Positions 34,175-43,198 of a DNA stretch of 64,000 nucleotides are shown here, in pieces; position 1 is the first letter of the stretch; every line of letters begins with the position of its first letter. This DNA comes from UBA1219 sp045601425 (lineage in GTDB: Bacteria; Bacteroidota; Bacteroidia; Bacteroidales; P3), in the NCBI GenBank assembly GCA_045601425.1, contig JAZRZP010000043.1, forward strand, positions 79,044 to 143,043, written 5' to 3'. A model generated the notes under the pieces. It ran no database searches and was not told the DNA's origin. It was given only the letters and a program-made list of their open reading frames with translations. Both the position numbers and the translations under genes were made by a program.

Positions 34175-36088
34175 TTATTTTTTGCAGAATTCTTTTGCTG
34201 CTTCAACGATAGCCTGCCGGTCGATGCCGCATTCGCGGTGCAGTTCGCGCAGGGTGCCGTGTGCGATGAACCTGTCGGGAATTCCGAGCCGTTTTACGGG
34301 TGTGCCGATGCCGTTGTCGGCAAAATATTCCACCACCGCCGAACCGAAACCGCCTTTCAGAACGCCGTCTTCAACGGTAATGACCTTGGAATGTTTTTCG
34401 GAAATTTCCTTCAGAAGCCGTGTGTCAAGCGGTTTTACGAACCGCATGTCGTAAACGCTTACTTCCGTTCCGTAGGCCGAGAGCTCTTCTGCGGCACTCA
34501 TCGCGGCGTTTCCTATGTGCCCGACTGAAAGTATGGCAATGTCGTGCCCTTCGTGCAGGCACCGGCCTTTGCCGATTTCGATTTCTTCGAACTGTTTCTG
34601 CCAGTCTTCGTTCACCGATTTTCCGCGGGGGTATCGTATCACGAACGGACCCTTGTTGGGAAGCTGAGCGGTGTACATCATGTTGCGCAGTTCGTTTTCG
34701 TTCATGGGTGCCGCTATGGTGAGGTTGGGAATAGGCCGGAAGTAGGCATAATCGAATACGCCGTGGTGTGTGGCACCGTCTTCGCCGACGAGTCCGCCGC
34801 GGTCGAGACACATCACCACATTGAGGTTCTGCAGTGCCACATCGTGTATCACCTGATCGTAGGCACGCTGCATGAACGAAGAATATATGTTGCAGAAGGG
34901 CAGAAGTCCCTGCGAGGCAAGACCGGCCGAAAAAGTCACTGCGTGCTGTTCTGCAATGCCCACATCGAAAACCCGTTCGGGAAAGGCTTTCATCATGATG
35001 TTCAGCGAACATCCGGTAGGCATGGCAGGAGTTATTCCCACGATGGTCGGATTCTTTTCGGCCAGTTCCACAATGGTATGACCGAAAATGTCCTGATATC
35101 TCAGCGGCTGGTGTATGTTGTCGCTTTTTATCTGTTTTCCGGTTTCGGCGTCGTATTCGCCGGGAGCGTGGTATGTGACCGGATTTTTTACTGCCGCTTC
35201 GAGTCCGCGGCCTTTTTGTGTCACAATGTGCAGGAGTTTTGGCCCTTTTATCATGCTCAGACGTTGCAGAATCCGCACGAGATTGTCCAGATCGTGGCCG
35301 TCGATGGGGCCGAAGTATCTGAAATTCAGGGCTTCAAACATGTTGCTCTGTTTTATGAAAACAGATTTCACATTCCGCAGGAATTTGTTGAAGAACCGCC
35401 GTATTTTCTGTCCGCGGGCATCATCGCCCGACATGTTCCAGATGTGAGTTTTGAATTTGTTGTAGGTCTTAGAGGCAGTGATTTTCGTGAGGTAGTTGCT
35501 CAAGGCACCGACGCTTTTGTCGATGGCAATGCCGTTGTCGTTGAGTATGACAAGGAGGTTGGCTCCTGAATCGCCGGCGTTGTTCAGGGCTTCGAAGGCT
35601 ATTCCTCCGGTCATGGAACCGTCGCCTATTACGGCAATGTGCCGGCGTGTGTCGTTGCCCTGAAGCAGCGATGCTGTGGCCATTCCGAGAGCGGCCGAGA
35701 CGGATGTTGACGAGTGTCCGGTGCCGAAAGAGTCGTATTCGCTTTCCGAAATTTTAGGGAAACCGCTGATTCCGTTGTATGTACGGATGCTTTCGAACTG
35801 CTTCTTGCGTCCGGTGAGTATCTTGTGCGGGTAGGCCTGATGTCCTACGTCCCAGATGAGTTTGTCGTCGGGAGTGTTGAAAACATAATGCAGGGCAACG
35901 GTGAGTTCCACTACGCCAAGTCCCGAAGCCAAGTGCCCGGGGTGGGTGGATAGTACCTTCACGATATAACAGCGGAGGTCGTTGCACAACTGCTTCAGTT
36001 CATCGGACGAAAGTTTCCGGATGTCTTCGGGTGTTTCTATCTTGTCTAAAACGGGGTAGTTCACAATTTCGATTTTGCGGGTAAGCAT
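34175..36088 (-). CDS. dxs: 1-deoxy-D-xylulose-5-phosphate synthase
   Basis: DXS condenses pyruvate and glyceraldehyde 3-phosphate with thiamine diphosphate in the first step of the MEP isoprenoid pathway, which also supplies the menaquinone side chain. Family marks are IWDVGHQAYPHKILTGRK near residue 65, the ThDP/Mg motif GDGSMTGGIAFEALNNAG (near 155), and the transketolase-like GIAEQHAVTFSAGLA (near 375). I chose the ATG at 36088, giving 637 residues; the longer frame starts with TTG at 36133 and would run through the hairpin terminator of pepE. Confidence 0.96.
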   Translation of the reverse strand: MLTRKIEIVNYPVLDKIETPEDIRKLSSDELKQLCNDLRCYIVKVLSTHPGHLASGLGVVELTVALHYVFNTPDDKLIWDVGHQAYPHKILTGRKKQFESIRTYNGISGFPKISESEYDSFGTGHSSTSVSAALGMATASLLQGNDTRRHIAVIGDGSMTGGIAFEALNNAGDSGANLLVILNDNGIAIDKSVGALSNYLTKITASKTYNKFKTHIWNMSGDDARGQKIRRFFNKFLRNVKSVFIKQSNMFEALNFRYFGPIDGHDLDNLVRILQRLSMIKGPKLLHIVTQKGRGLEAAVKNPVTYHAPGEYDAETGKQIKSDNIHQPLRYQDIFGHTIVELAEKNPTIVGITPAMPTGCSLNIMMKAFPERVFDVGIAEQHAVTFSAGLASQGLLPFCNIYSSFMQRAYDQVIHDVALQNLNVVMCLDRGGLVGEDGATHHGVFDYAYFRPIPNLTIAAPMNENELRNMMYTAQLPNKGPFVIRYPRGKSVNEDWQKQFEEIEIGKGRCLHEGHDIAILSVGHIGNAAMSAAEELSAYGTEVSVYDMRFVKPLDTRLLKEISEKHSKVITVEDGVLKGGFGSAVVEYFADNGIGTPVKRLGIPDRFIAHGTLRELHRECGIDRQAIVEAAKEFCKK

Positions 36089-36092
36089 TCCT

Positions 36093-36131
36093 GTAAAAGC
36101 GGATAACCCTTGACATTCAAGGATTATCCGC
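36093..36131 (-). terminator. Hairpin terminator after pepE
   Basis: A 15-bp nearly perfect stem beginning GCGGATAA with a three-base loop (36099-36131) is followed on the minus strand by TTTTAC. It lies 18 bp after the pepE stop and before the chosen dxs start. Confidence 0.72.
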
Positions 36132-36148
36132 AATAAATAGCCATGTGC

Positions 36149-36895
36149 TTAATTTTTCATCAGGAAGTTTATGTCGTCTTCCAGACCGTATTCTTTGGTA
36201 TTGGCGAGACTTGCCTTGAAAACCTTCATTTTGTTCGGACGGCCGATAAGCGACAGCTTGCCGTTTTCGAGCAGGAGCGAAGTTGCTTCGCGGATGCCGG
36301 CGACATACATGTCGGGGTGAAGCATGATGTATTCCTTCAGACGGTCGTCGCGGGTTTCGCCGCCATGTTTCGGGTCGAAGAAATCGGTGTAGTGCGGGTT
36401 GATTTGGAAAGGAACGAGGTTCATGCAGTCGAAGCTTTCCGGCTCAACAATAGGCATGTCGTTTGTGGTGCAGAGTGTGGGTCCGGCGACATTTGATCCG
36501 GCGCTCCAGCCCATGTAAGGCATGCCGTTCATGGCACGTTCGCTGATGGCTTTCATGAGTCCCTGACGGTGAAGTTCCTTTACCAGATGGAAGGTGTTGC
36601 CGCCTCCTACAGCCACGCATTCGGCGTTCTGCACTGCAGCGATGGGAGCTTTTTCGTGGTGTATGCTGTAAAGTTTTACGCCGAGTTCGGCATAAACTTT
36701 CTGCACTTTGGCTTCGTAGGCGTTGTAGGAGGCTTCGAGGCCGCCTTCGGCCAGACTTACGCCTGCAAATGGTATGAAAAGTACCGATTTTACGTTGTGG
36801 CGTGCCAAGAAGTCACTGATTTGCTGTTTGGGCCATTCCAGATAGTTTTCGCCACGGTTCGTTGAATTGCTTATCAATAAAAGTTTTCTGTTCAT
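36149..36895 (-). CDS. pepE: Dipeptidase E (peptidase S51)
   Basis: PepE hydrolyses dipeptides with N-terminal aspartate. The 248-residue cytoplasmic serine peptidase has the nucleophile motif MGWSAGSNVAGP (Ser near residue 120), the AVGGGNTFHLVKEL loop, and NPHYTDFF with the catalytic histidine near residue 157. The length is slightly above the ~230 of the E. coli enzyme. It lies 17 bp after smpB and is probably co-transcribed with it. Confidence 0.92.
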   Translation of the reverse strand: MNRKLLLISNSTNRGENYLEWPKQQISDFLARHNVKSVLFIPFAGVSLAEGGLEASYNAYEAKVQKVYAELGVKLYSIHHEKAPIAAVQNAECVAVGGGNTFHLVKELHRQGLMKAISERAMNGMPYMGWSAGSNVAGPTLCTTNDMPIVEPESFDCMNLVPFQINPHYTDFFDPKHGGETRDDRLKEYIMLHPDMYVAGIREATSLLLENGKLSLIGRPNKMKVFKASLANTKEYGLEDDINFLMKN

Positions 36896-36912
36896 GTTAT
36901 GTCGTTTTTATT

Positions 36913-37371
36913 TTAATATCTGTTGTTGTAACGTTCCATTTCGCGACGGTTGTCTTTTTCCTTTATGGACTCCCGTTTGTCGTAGAATTTCTTGCCTTTG
37001 GCCAGTGCTATTTCGAGTTTCGCAAGACCCTTCGGATTTACGAAAAGCATGGTGGGGATTATGGTAAAGCCCTTTTCCTTGACTTTGTTGGCGAGCTTGT
37101 GAAGTTCCCGCTTGGTGAGCAGCAGTTTGCGGTCGCGTTTCGCAGGGTGGTTGAGGTATGAGCCGAAACGGTATTCAGAAATGTGCATCTCGTTGACAAA
37201 CAGTTCGTTGTCGCGAAATGTGCAGTACGCGTCGTTCAGGTTGGCTTTACCGTCGCGGATGGATTTTATTTCCGTCCCAGTAAGTACCAGACCTGCCGTG
37301 TATGAGTCGATCAGAAAGTATTCGAAAGTCGCTCGCTTGTTCCGGATTTCTATGGCGTTTTTTTCTTTCAT
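36913..37371 (-). CDS. smpB: SsrA-binding protein SmpB
   Basis: SmpB binds tmRNA and starts trans-translation on stalled ribosomes. The 152 residues show ATFEYFLIDSYTAGLVLTGTEIKSIR, NLNDAYCTF, and the basic tail with KKFYDKRESIKEKD. The ATG at 37371 is required: the longer frame to 37407 would begin inside the promoter, whose TATCTTTG box covers 37378-37385. Only about six bases separate that box from the start codon, so the mRNA is probably leaderless. pepE follows. Confidence 0.95.
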   Translation of the reverse strand: MKEKNAIEIRNKRATFEYFLIDSYTAGLVLTGTEIKSIRDGKANLNDAYCTFRDNELFVNEMHISEYRFGSYLNHPAKRDRKLLLTKRELHKLANKVKEKGFTIIPTMLFVNPKGLAKLEIALAKGKKFYDKRESIKEKDNRREMERYNNRY

Positions 37372-37376
37372 AAACT

Positions 37377-37408
37377 GCAAAGATACGATTTTTTTGCCGT
37401 AAAACAAA
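37377..37408 (-). promoter_or_regulatory. Promoter of smpB, adjoining the start codon
   Basis: On the minus strand TTTG (37405-37408), a 19-base spacer and TATCTTTG (37378-37385) form an exact consensus promoter. The smpB ATG begins six bases after the box. Confidence 0.85.
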
Positions 37409-37455
37409 TTTTTTTAGTTATCTGATTGATATTAAAATATTTGTGTTCTGTCTTT

Positions 37456-38724
37456 TTATGCCTGATCCGACTTAGCACTGCACAATTGCAGGAAGAAAAA
37501 CGAGAAGAACAGTGCAAAAAAGAATATGCCGCTCTGTACTTCAAAAACAGATTCGAAGAGTGCATTGAATGCAAAGATGAAAAGAAATGCGAGGAACACA
37601 ATGTCGCATTTCCTGTCGCGGAAGAACATGACAGCCGGCACGATGAAGAACGACAGAAGCAGCAGAAGTCCGGCAACACCGGTGCTTGTGATTGTGTCGA
37701 TGTACTGGTTGTGAGAGTTGTAGTGGCGTTCGCTGGCGATGTCGTTGCCGTCTTCAGCGTACTGTTGCAAGTAAGAGTCGCTGCGGTCTCCGACCCCGAC
37801 TCCGGTGAGCCAGTTTTCGCGTGCAACTTTTACTGTCGAACTCAGGATAATTACTCTTGTGTCGGTTCTCTGTTCTGTGGAAGTTACTGATTTTACGGTG
37901 GTTACGATACGATTGGTGGCCTGAGGCAGTGCAAGGAGCAGTACTGCAATCCCGACTGCGGCGATACCTGCAATGGACAGACCGAGTTTGTATTTCTTTC
38001 TTGAAAATATGAGCCATGCCAAAAGTATCACGTACAAGACAATCATGCAAAGAATACCGGCTCTTGACGAAAGAAGTACGACAAAAACGCTGAAACATAT
38101 TATCATAATAGCGTTTGCGAGATTCCTGCACCGGGTTCCGGTGCCGTCGAACAGCTCTTTGAAACAGAATGCGATACCTGTACAGAAATACATCGAGATG
38201 TAGGCGTGGTGCTGTGCAGAGAGGTTGCAATCAAAAAAGCGCGAAGTGCCGGCGTTGTGTACAACTGCGTCGAAGGTCGCCGTTGCCATATCGTAGCAAA
38301 ATATTGAAGACAATGATGCCGCAAATGTGTAAAGCAGTATCCTGAACCGTTGGCCATCGAGATGAGAAAAGTCGCAGAAGGCGAACATGATCGGAAGAAT
38401 GAGAAAACTGAGTTTCTTCTCCAAGCAGGACAGCCCTTCGGATACGTTCCGTGTGTAAAGCATGCTTGCACAATAGACGGCAAAAAATGCGGCAAAAAGC
38501 AGAAAGAATTTCTTCCGTCCGGTGAAATTTGCCTTAACGACATGCTTCCGCTCCGCGAACATTCGCACAATCACGCAAAGAATCCACAAAAGCAGTATCT
38601 TCGTGGCCAGTTTCCAACTTATCGGTGTAACAAAGGTCAGAATTGCAACTATTATAAATTCAATCTTTTGAAAAAGCGTGCATTCTGCAAAAGCATTTCG
38701 GATGTATTCTGTGGATTTTGCCAT
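37456..38724 (-). CDS. O-antigen ligase / polymerase-like membrane protein
   Basis: The protein has about twelve membrane helices and the long periplasmic loop of the O-antigen ligase (Wzy_C/WaaL) family, including GVGVGDRSDSYLQQY and HYNSHNQYIDTITSTGV, with the Asn/His-rich HNQY typical of the family. It probably polymerises or ligates a surface glycan. I chose the ATG at 38724 (422 residues), just before KSTEYIR. The ATG at 38745 is an alternative. The frame to 38907 overlaps the GNAT gene and its promoter and is not credible. No glycan cluster adjoins it. Confidence 0.8.
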   Translation of the reverse strand: MAKSTEYIRNAFAECTLFQKIEFIIVAILTFVTPISWKLATKILLLWILCVIVRMFAERKHVVKANFTGRKKFFLLFAAFFAVYCASMLYTRNVSEGLSCLEKKLSFLILPIMFAFCDFSHLDGQRFRILLYTFAASLSSIFCYDMATATFDAVVHNAGTSRFFDCNLSAQHHAYISMYFCTGIAFCFKELFDGTGTRCRNLANAIMIICFSVFVVLLSSRAGILCMIVLYVILLAWLIFSRKKYKLGLSIAGIAAVGIAVLLLALPQATNRIVTTVKSVTSTEQRTDTRVIILSSTVKVARENWLTGVGVGDRSDSYLQQYAEDGNDIASERHYNSHNQYIDTITSTGVAGLLLLLSFFIVPAVMFFRDRKCDIVFLAFLFIFAFNALFESVFEVQSGIFFFALFFSFFFLQLCSAKSDQA

Positions 38725-38857
38725 TTCGGAATAAAAAAACAACATGCAATAACTTTCAAAACCTTCAAATATTGTGGAAAAGCATTGAAAATTTGACTTT
38801 CTGCGACAATGTAATGCACATAAATCAAAAATCTTTCGGAAAACGGATTTTTTTTCG

Positions 38858-38866
38858 TATATTTGC
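38858..38866 (+). promoter_or_regulatory. -7 box of the GNAT-etfBA-acd unit
   Basis: TATATTTGC fits TAnnTTTG and lies 21 bp upstream of the GNAT start codon. A TTTC lies 21 bases further upstream in place of TTTG. Confidence 0.68.
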
Positions 38867-38887
38867 ACTCTTAATTCTGTAGGAAAT

Positions 38888-39388
38888 ATGATAAAACTTC
38901 GTGCCATAGAACCAGAGGATATAGACTCGATTTATACTTGGGAGAATGATCCGGACATTTGGGAATCGGGGAGTACCCACACTCATTTTTCGCGACATGT
39001 GCTTACCCAGTATATTCTGGAATCGATGAACAGCGATGTCTTTTCGAGCCGGCAGCTGCGTCTGATGGTGGAAAATGCAGAAAAAATTGCGGTGGGCTGC
39101 ATTGATATGTTCAATTTCGATAATTTTAACCACAGGGCGGAGGTCGGAATTCTGGTGGATGAGAAATTCCGGAGAAAAGGCTATGCAAGTGCCGCGGTTT
39201 CCGCTTTTTGCAATTATGCGAAGAACAGACTGCAATTGCATCAGCTTTCGGCAGAAGTGGCAACTTCGAACACGGGTTCTCTCCGGCTTTTCGAAAAATG
39301 CGGTTTCGTGCAGTCTGGATTGAAAAAAGACTGGATTTACAGAAACGGAGGCTACGAAGATGTCGCGGTGTTGCAGAAAATTTTATGA
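38888..39388 (+). CDS. GNAT family N-acetyltransferase
   Basis: The 166-residue protein has the GNAT fold with the acetyl-CoA loop in FRRKGYASAAV (near residue 98), the EVGILVDEKF strand before it, and the NTGSLRLFEKCGF C-terminal motif of the RimJ/RimL-like branch. Candidate substrates are a protein N-terminus, a polyamine or an amino sugar; the sequence does not decide. It has its own promoter and lies 37 bp before etfB, so it may be the first gene of the etf-acd unit. Confidence 0.85.
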   Translation: MIKLRAIEPEDIDSIYTWENDPDIWESGSTHTHFSRHVLTQYILESMNSDVFSSRQLRLMVENAEKIAVGCIDMFNFDNFNHRAEVGILVDEKFRRKGYASAAVSAFCNYAKNRLQLHQLSAEVATSNTGSLRLFEKCGFVQSGLKKDWIYRNGGYEDVAVLQKIL

Positions 39389-39425
39389 TGTCAGTTTTTT
39401 AGATAACAGAAAAAGATATAATAGT

Positions 39426-40286
39426 ATGAGTTTCAATATAGTGACATTGGTGAAACAGGTTCCCGACACGCAGAATGTCGGTAAGGATGCAATGCGTGAA
39501 GACGGGACAGTGAACCGTTCGGCCTTGTCGGTGATTGTGAATCCGGAGGATTTGAAGTCGCTCGAGATGGCTGTCCGCGTTAAAGAAAGCGTTCCGGATT
39601 CAGTTCTTACAGTGATAAGCATGGGACCGCCGAGGGCAGCCGATGTCCTTCGCGAAGCACTTTACCGTGGCGCCGACAGATGCATTCTTCTGAGCGACGC
39701 GAAATTTGCTGGTTCCGACACGTTGGCTACTTCGTATGCCATAAGTTTGGCAATAAAGAAACTTGGTCAGGTGGATATTGTTTTCGCAGGCCGTCAGGCC
39801 ATCGACGGCGACACTGCACAGGTGGGGCCTCAGATTGCGGAAAAACTCGGAATCCCGCAAATAACATACGCGGAAGAAATTGTTTCGGTATCGGAAGGAA
39901 AAATTGTCGTGAAACGCCGTCTGGAACGTGGCGTGGAAATAGTCGGAAGTCCTCTGCCGGTGCTTGTTACGGTGCACGGCTCGGCTCCGGACTGCCGCTA
40001 TCGCAATGCAGCACGTATTCTGAAATACAATAAGGCATGCACTCCGGAAGAACGCAGCGACGCTTCTGCTTTCTTCGGAAAATATCCGTATCTTGAAATA
40101 AAACACTGGTCGGCCGAAGATCTCGAACCGGACTTCAACCGTTTGGGAATCACCGGCTCGCCGACAAAGGTGAAGAATATGGAAAACGTGGTGCTTTCAC
40201 AAAAAGAAAGTTTTACCGTTGCGGACAACGAAACCGAAATATCCGCTATGATCGGAAATCTGATAAATTCGCATATTATTGACTAA
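39426..40286 (+). CDS. etfB: Electron transfer flavoprotein subunit beta
   Basis: EtfB pairs with EtfA to carry electrons to or from acyl-CoA dehydrogenases. The start MSFNIVTLVKQVPDT is typical, and AGRQAIDGDTAQVGPQIAEKLG (near residue 120) is the EtfB nucleotide-binding signature. The ATG at 39426 gives 286 residues; the longer frame from 39360 overlaps the GNAT gene and adds no family sequence. It is followed after 17 bp by etfA. Confidence 0.95.
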   Translation: MSFNIVTLVKQVPDTQNVGKDAMREDGTVNRSALSVIVNPEDLKSLEMAVRVKESVPDSVLTVISMGPPRAADVLREALYRGADRCILLSDAKFAGSDTLATSYAISLAIKKLGQVDIVFAGRQAIDGDTAQVGPQIAEKLGIPQITYAEEIVSVSEGKIVVKRRLERGVEIVGSPLPVLVTVHGSAPDCRYRNAARILKYNKACTPEERSDASAFFGKYPYLEIKHWSAEDLEPDFNRLGITGSPTKVKNMENVVLSQKESFTVADNETEISAMIGNLINSHIID

Positions 40287-40303
40287 ATTGTTGCAGAATT
40301 TTT

Positions 40304-41326
40304 ATGGGAAATGTTTTTGTATATTGTGAAATTGCCGAAGACGGCCGTCTTGCCGATGTGAGTCTTGAACTGTGCTCAAAAGCACGCCGTCTTGCCGATG
40401 TTCTGCATTCGGAAGTGGAGGCTGTGGTACTTGGAAAGGATTTGAACGGCATAGAGGAACAACTGTTCCGATACGGAGCCGATGTGGTGAACGTTGCCGA
40501 TGATGTACGATTGTCGCCTTACCGTACCCTGACTCATTTCTCCATTGTAAGTGCTTTGATGTCAGAGTCTTGCCCGGATATTGCACTTTTCGGGGCAACG
40601 GCAGTGGGAAGGGACCTCGCTCCACGGTTGGCCTCGCATCTCAAATGCGGTCTTACTGCCGACTGTACGAATCTCGAAATCGGAGACTACACCGATGCCA
40701 AGACTGGAAAATCATACAGTAATCTGCTTTATCAGATACGTCCTGCATTTGGTGGAAACATAATAGCTACCATCGTGAATCCAGAGACACGTCCTCAGAT
40801 GGCTACCGTCCGCGAAGGCGTGATGAAAAAAAATGCTGTTACCGGAAAAATAAGAGGTGTCTTGAAAAGGGTTGATGTTTCGAAATATTTGAAAAACAGT
40901 GACTTGTGTGTTGAGATAATCAGCAGGGCAATTGAGGAAAAGAAAATCGATATTAAAAATTCGCCCGTGATAGTGGCTGGTGGCTACGGAGTCGGTTCAA
41001 AGGAAAATTTCGGTCTTCTGCACGAACTTGCCGAACTTCTGGGTGGTGAAGTGGGGGCTACCCGTGCCGCCGTGGATGCGGGTTTTGTCGAACCTGAACG
41101 TCAGATAGGGCAGACGGGTGTGACGGTTCGTCCGAAACTCTACATCGCCTGTGGAATTTCCGGAGCGGTACAGCACCGGGCAGGAATGGACCAGTCTTCG
41201 ACTGTGATTTCCATAAATACCGACCCGAATGCACCGATATCGCAAATCGCCGATTACAACATAACCGGAGATTTCAAATCCGTATTGCCTAAAATAATCA
41301 AGGCTTATAGGGAAAACAAGAGATGA
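40304..41326 (+). CDS. etfA: Electron transfer flavoprotein subunit alpha
   Basis: EtfA binds FAD. The 340 residues show the C-terminal FAD motif region RPKLYIACGISGAVQHRAGM followed by SSTVISINTDPNAPI (near residues 280-310), and the N-terminal GNVFVYCEIAEDG strand. With etfB and acyl-CoA dehydrogenase it forms one operon. Whether it is a bifurcating Etf cannot be settled from motifs alone; the acyl-CoA dehydrogenase partner and the separate Rnf complex make it possible. Confidence 0.95.
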   Translation: MGNVFVYCEIAEDGRLADVSLELCSKARRLADVLHSEVEAVVLGKDLNGIEEQLFRYGADVVNVADDVRLSPYRTLTHFSIVSALMSESCPDIALFGATAVGRDLAPRLASHLKCGLTADCTNLEIGDYTDAKTGKSYSNLLYQIRPAFGGNIIATIVNPETRPQMATVREGVMKKNAVTGKIRGVLKRVDVSKYLKNSDLCVEIISRAIEEKKIDIKNSPVIVAGGYGVGSKENFGLLHELAELLGGEVGATRAAVDAGFVEPERQIGQTGVTVRPKLYIACGISGAVQHRAGMDQSSTVISINTDPNAPISQIADYNITGDFKSVLPKIIKAYRENKR

Positions 41327-41357
41327 CGGTATCAACGAAACAGTAAATGAAAAAGTT

Positions 41358-43061
41358 ATGAACAATTTCTATAATGACAACGAGTCCTTGAAATTTTATC
41401 TCCACCATCCGTTGATGGAAAAAATTATAACACTGAAGGAGAACGGTTTTGCAGAAAAGGACGATTATGACACGGCTCCTGCCAATACGGAAGACGCTGT
41501 TTCGGGTTACGAGAAGGTGATGGAACTTGTGGGAGAGATTTCTGCCGGAACCATTGCTGAAAATGCCGACAGCGTTGATGCACAGGGTCCTTCGCTTGTG
41601 AATAATGAAATACTGTATGCGGAAGGAACTCGGAAAAATCACCGCATTGTCACCGAGTCGGGACTTTACGGCATCTCCCTGCCGCGGAAATACAACGGAT
41701 TGAATCTGCCAAGGACATGCTATGTGATGGCTGTTGAACAGATTGCCCGTGCCGATGCAAGTTTCGCGAGTCTGTGGGGATTGCAGGACTGTGCCGAAAC
41801 CATAGACCTCTTTGCCGATGAAGAAACAAAAAGACAGTATCTCCCGCTTATAAGCAAAGGCTGCACTTGCTCAATGGACCTCACCGAACCCGATGCCGGC
41901 AGCGATTTGCAGGCAGTCCGTCTGAGAGCCGATTTTGACGAAGAGTGCAACTGCTGGAGACTGAACGGAGTGAAACGCTTCATTACCAACGGCGATGCCG
42001 ACATAAAACTCGTTCTCGCACGTTCGGAAGAGGGTACCACCGACGGACGCGGTCTTTCGTATTTTCTCTACGATCGCAGGGATAAGGCTGTTACAATCAG
42101 ACGAATAGAAAACAAACTGGGAATAAAGGGCTCCCCAACAGCCGAACTTTTTTTCAACAATGCACCCGCCCGACTTGTTGGAGAACGTAAGCTGGGACTT
42201 ATAAAATATGTAATGTCGCTTATGAACGGTGCCCGTCTGGTAGTCGGTGCCCAGTCGGTAGGACTTTCGGAAGCCGCCAGTAGGGAGGCCTTCGCTTATG
42301 CCGCTCAACGTGAACAGTTCGGTAAACCGATTGCAGAACTTCCGCAAGTCGCTGAAATACTGGTAAACATGCGCACAAAGACCGATGCGGTACGTTCGCT
42401 CCTTTACGAAACGGCTCGGTTCGTTGACATATACACATCTTACGAGAAAATTGCAAAGACACGGCCTCTGCTCCCCGACGAACGCTCGGAATGCAAGACG
42501 GCACAGCGTTATGCCGACATATTCACCCCGCTTCTGAAATTCTTTTCCAGCGAATATGCCAACCGCAATGCTTACGACTGCATTCAAGTTCATGGCGGTT
42601 CGGGATACATGAAGGAATATGTCTGCGAACGGCTTTACCGTGATGCCCGTATCCTGTCGATATACGAAGGAACCTCGCAGCTTCAGGTGATAGCTGCCGT
42701 CAAGGGCGTGGCAAACGGAAGTTTCCTGAAACGTATGGTAGAACTCGACGGAATGCCGGTGGCTCCTGCCCTCGAAACAGTAAGAGAGAAACTTGCTGTT
42801 TTGACTGATGTATACAAGGAATCGGTGGGTTTGGCCTCGGCAGAAACGCAGAAACAAGGAACGTACGACTTTATGGCCCGCAAGCTGGTGGAATCGGCAG
42901 GATACATCATAATGGGCTATCTGCTGTTGCAGGACGCTTCAAGAGATGGAAGATTTGAAAAATCCTGCAGGGTGTTCGTGAATCTTGCAAGTGCCGAGAT
43001 TGCCGGAAACATTGACTTTATAAGGAATTTCGATGAAATTTATCTTCAGGAACAGCATTGA
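41358..43061 (+). CDS. Acyl-CoA dehydrogenase
   Basis: This 567-residue flavoprotein oxidises acyl-CoA or reduces enoyl-CoA, using EtfAB. The core matches the family: CSMDLTEPDAGSD (near residue 172), GVKRFITNGDAD, IHVHGGSGYMKE-like IQVHGGSGYMKEYVCE (near 413), and YEGTSQLQ (near 436). A C-terminal extension of about 130 residues follows, as in the longer Bacteroidota enzymes. It is the last gene of the GNAT-etfB-etfA unit. The acyl chain preferred is unknown; a short-chain (crotonyl/butyryl) role is a guess. Confidence 0.93.
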   Translation: MNNFYNDNESLKFYLHHPLMEKIITLKENGFAEKDDYDTAPANTEDAVSGYEKVMELVGEISAGTIAENADSVDAQGPSLVNNEILYAEGTRKNHRIVTESGLYGISLPRKYNGLNLPRTCYVMAVEQIARADASFASLWGLQDCAETIDLFADEETKRQYLPLISKGCTCSMDLTEPDAGSDLQAVRLRADFDEECNCWRLNGVKRFITNGDADIKLVLARSEEGTTDGRGLSYFLYDRRDKAVTIRRIENKLGIKGSPTAELFFNNAPARLVGERKLGLIKYVMSLMNGARLVVGAQSVGLSEAASREAFAYAAQREQFGKPIAELPQVAEILVNMRTKTDAVRSLLYETARFVDIYTSYEKIAKTRPLLPDERSECKTAQRYADIFTPLLKFFSSEYANRNAYDCIQVHGGSGYMKEYVCERLYRDARILSIYEGTSQLQVIAAVKGVANGSFLKRMVELDGMPVAPALETVREKLAVLTDVYKESVGLASAETQKQGTYDFMARKLVESAGYIIMGYLLLQDASRDGRFEKSCRVFVNLASAEIAGNIDFIRNFDEIYLQEQH

Positions 43062-43198
43062 AATGCCCCGTGTTTGTGAAAAGGTAAAAACACTCATCAT
43101 ACCGTCTTTGATTCCGTTAGTTTGGACAAGCTTGTACAGAAACTGCGGCGGACGTTTGAAGAAAATATTCCAGTTCGGGTCTCCGACAGTATGGAAAA

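Noticed and set aside
34544..35569. 341-residue plus-strand frame over dxs
   Set aside because: It is a shadow of dxs, which has complete transketolase-family motifs.
41871..42857. 328-residue frame antisense to the acyl-CoA dehydrogenase
   Set aside because: It is a shadow of a well-supported gene, with no recognisable domain.
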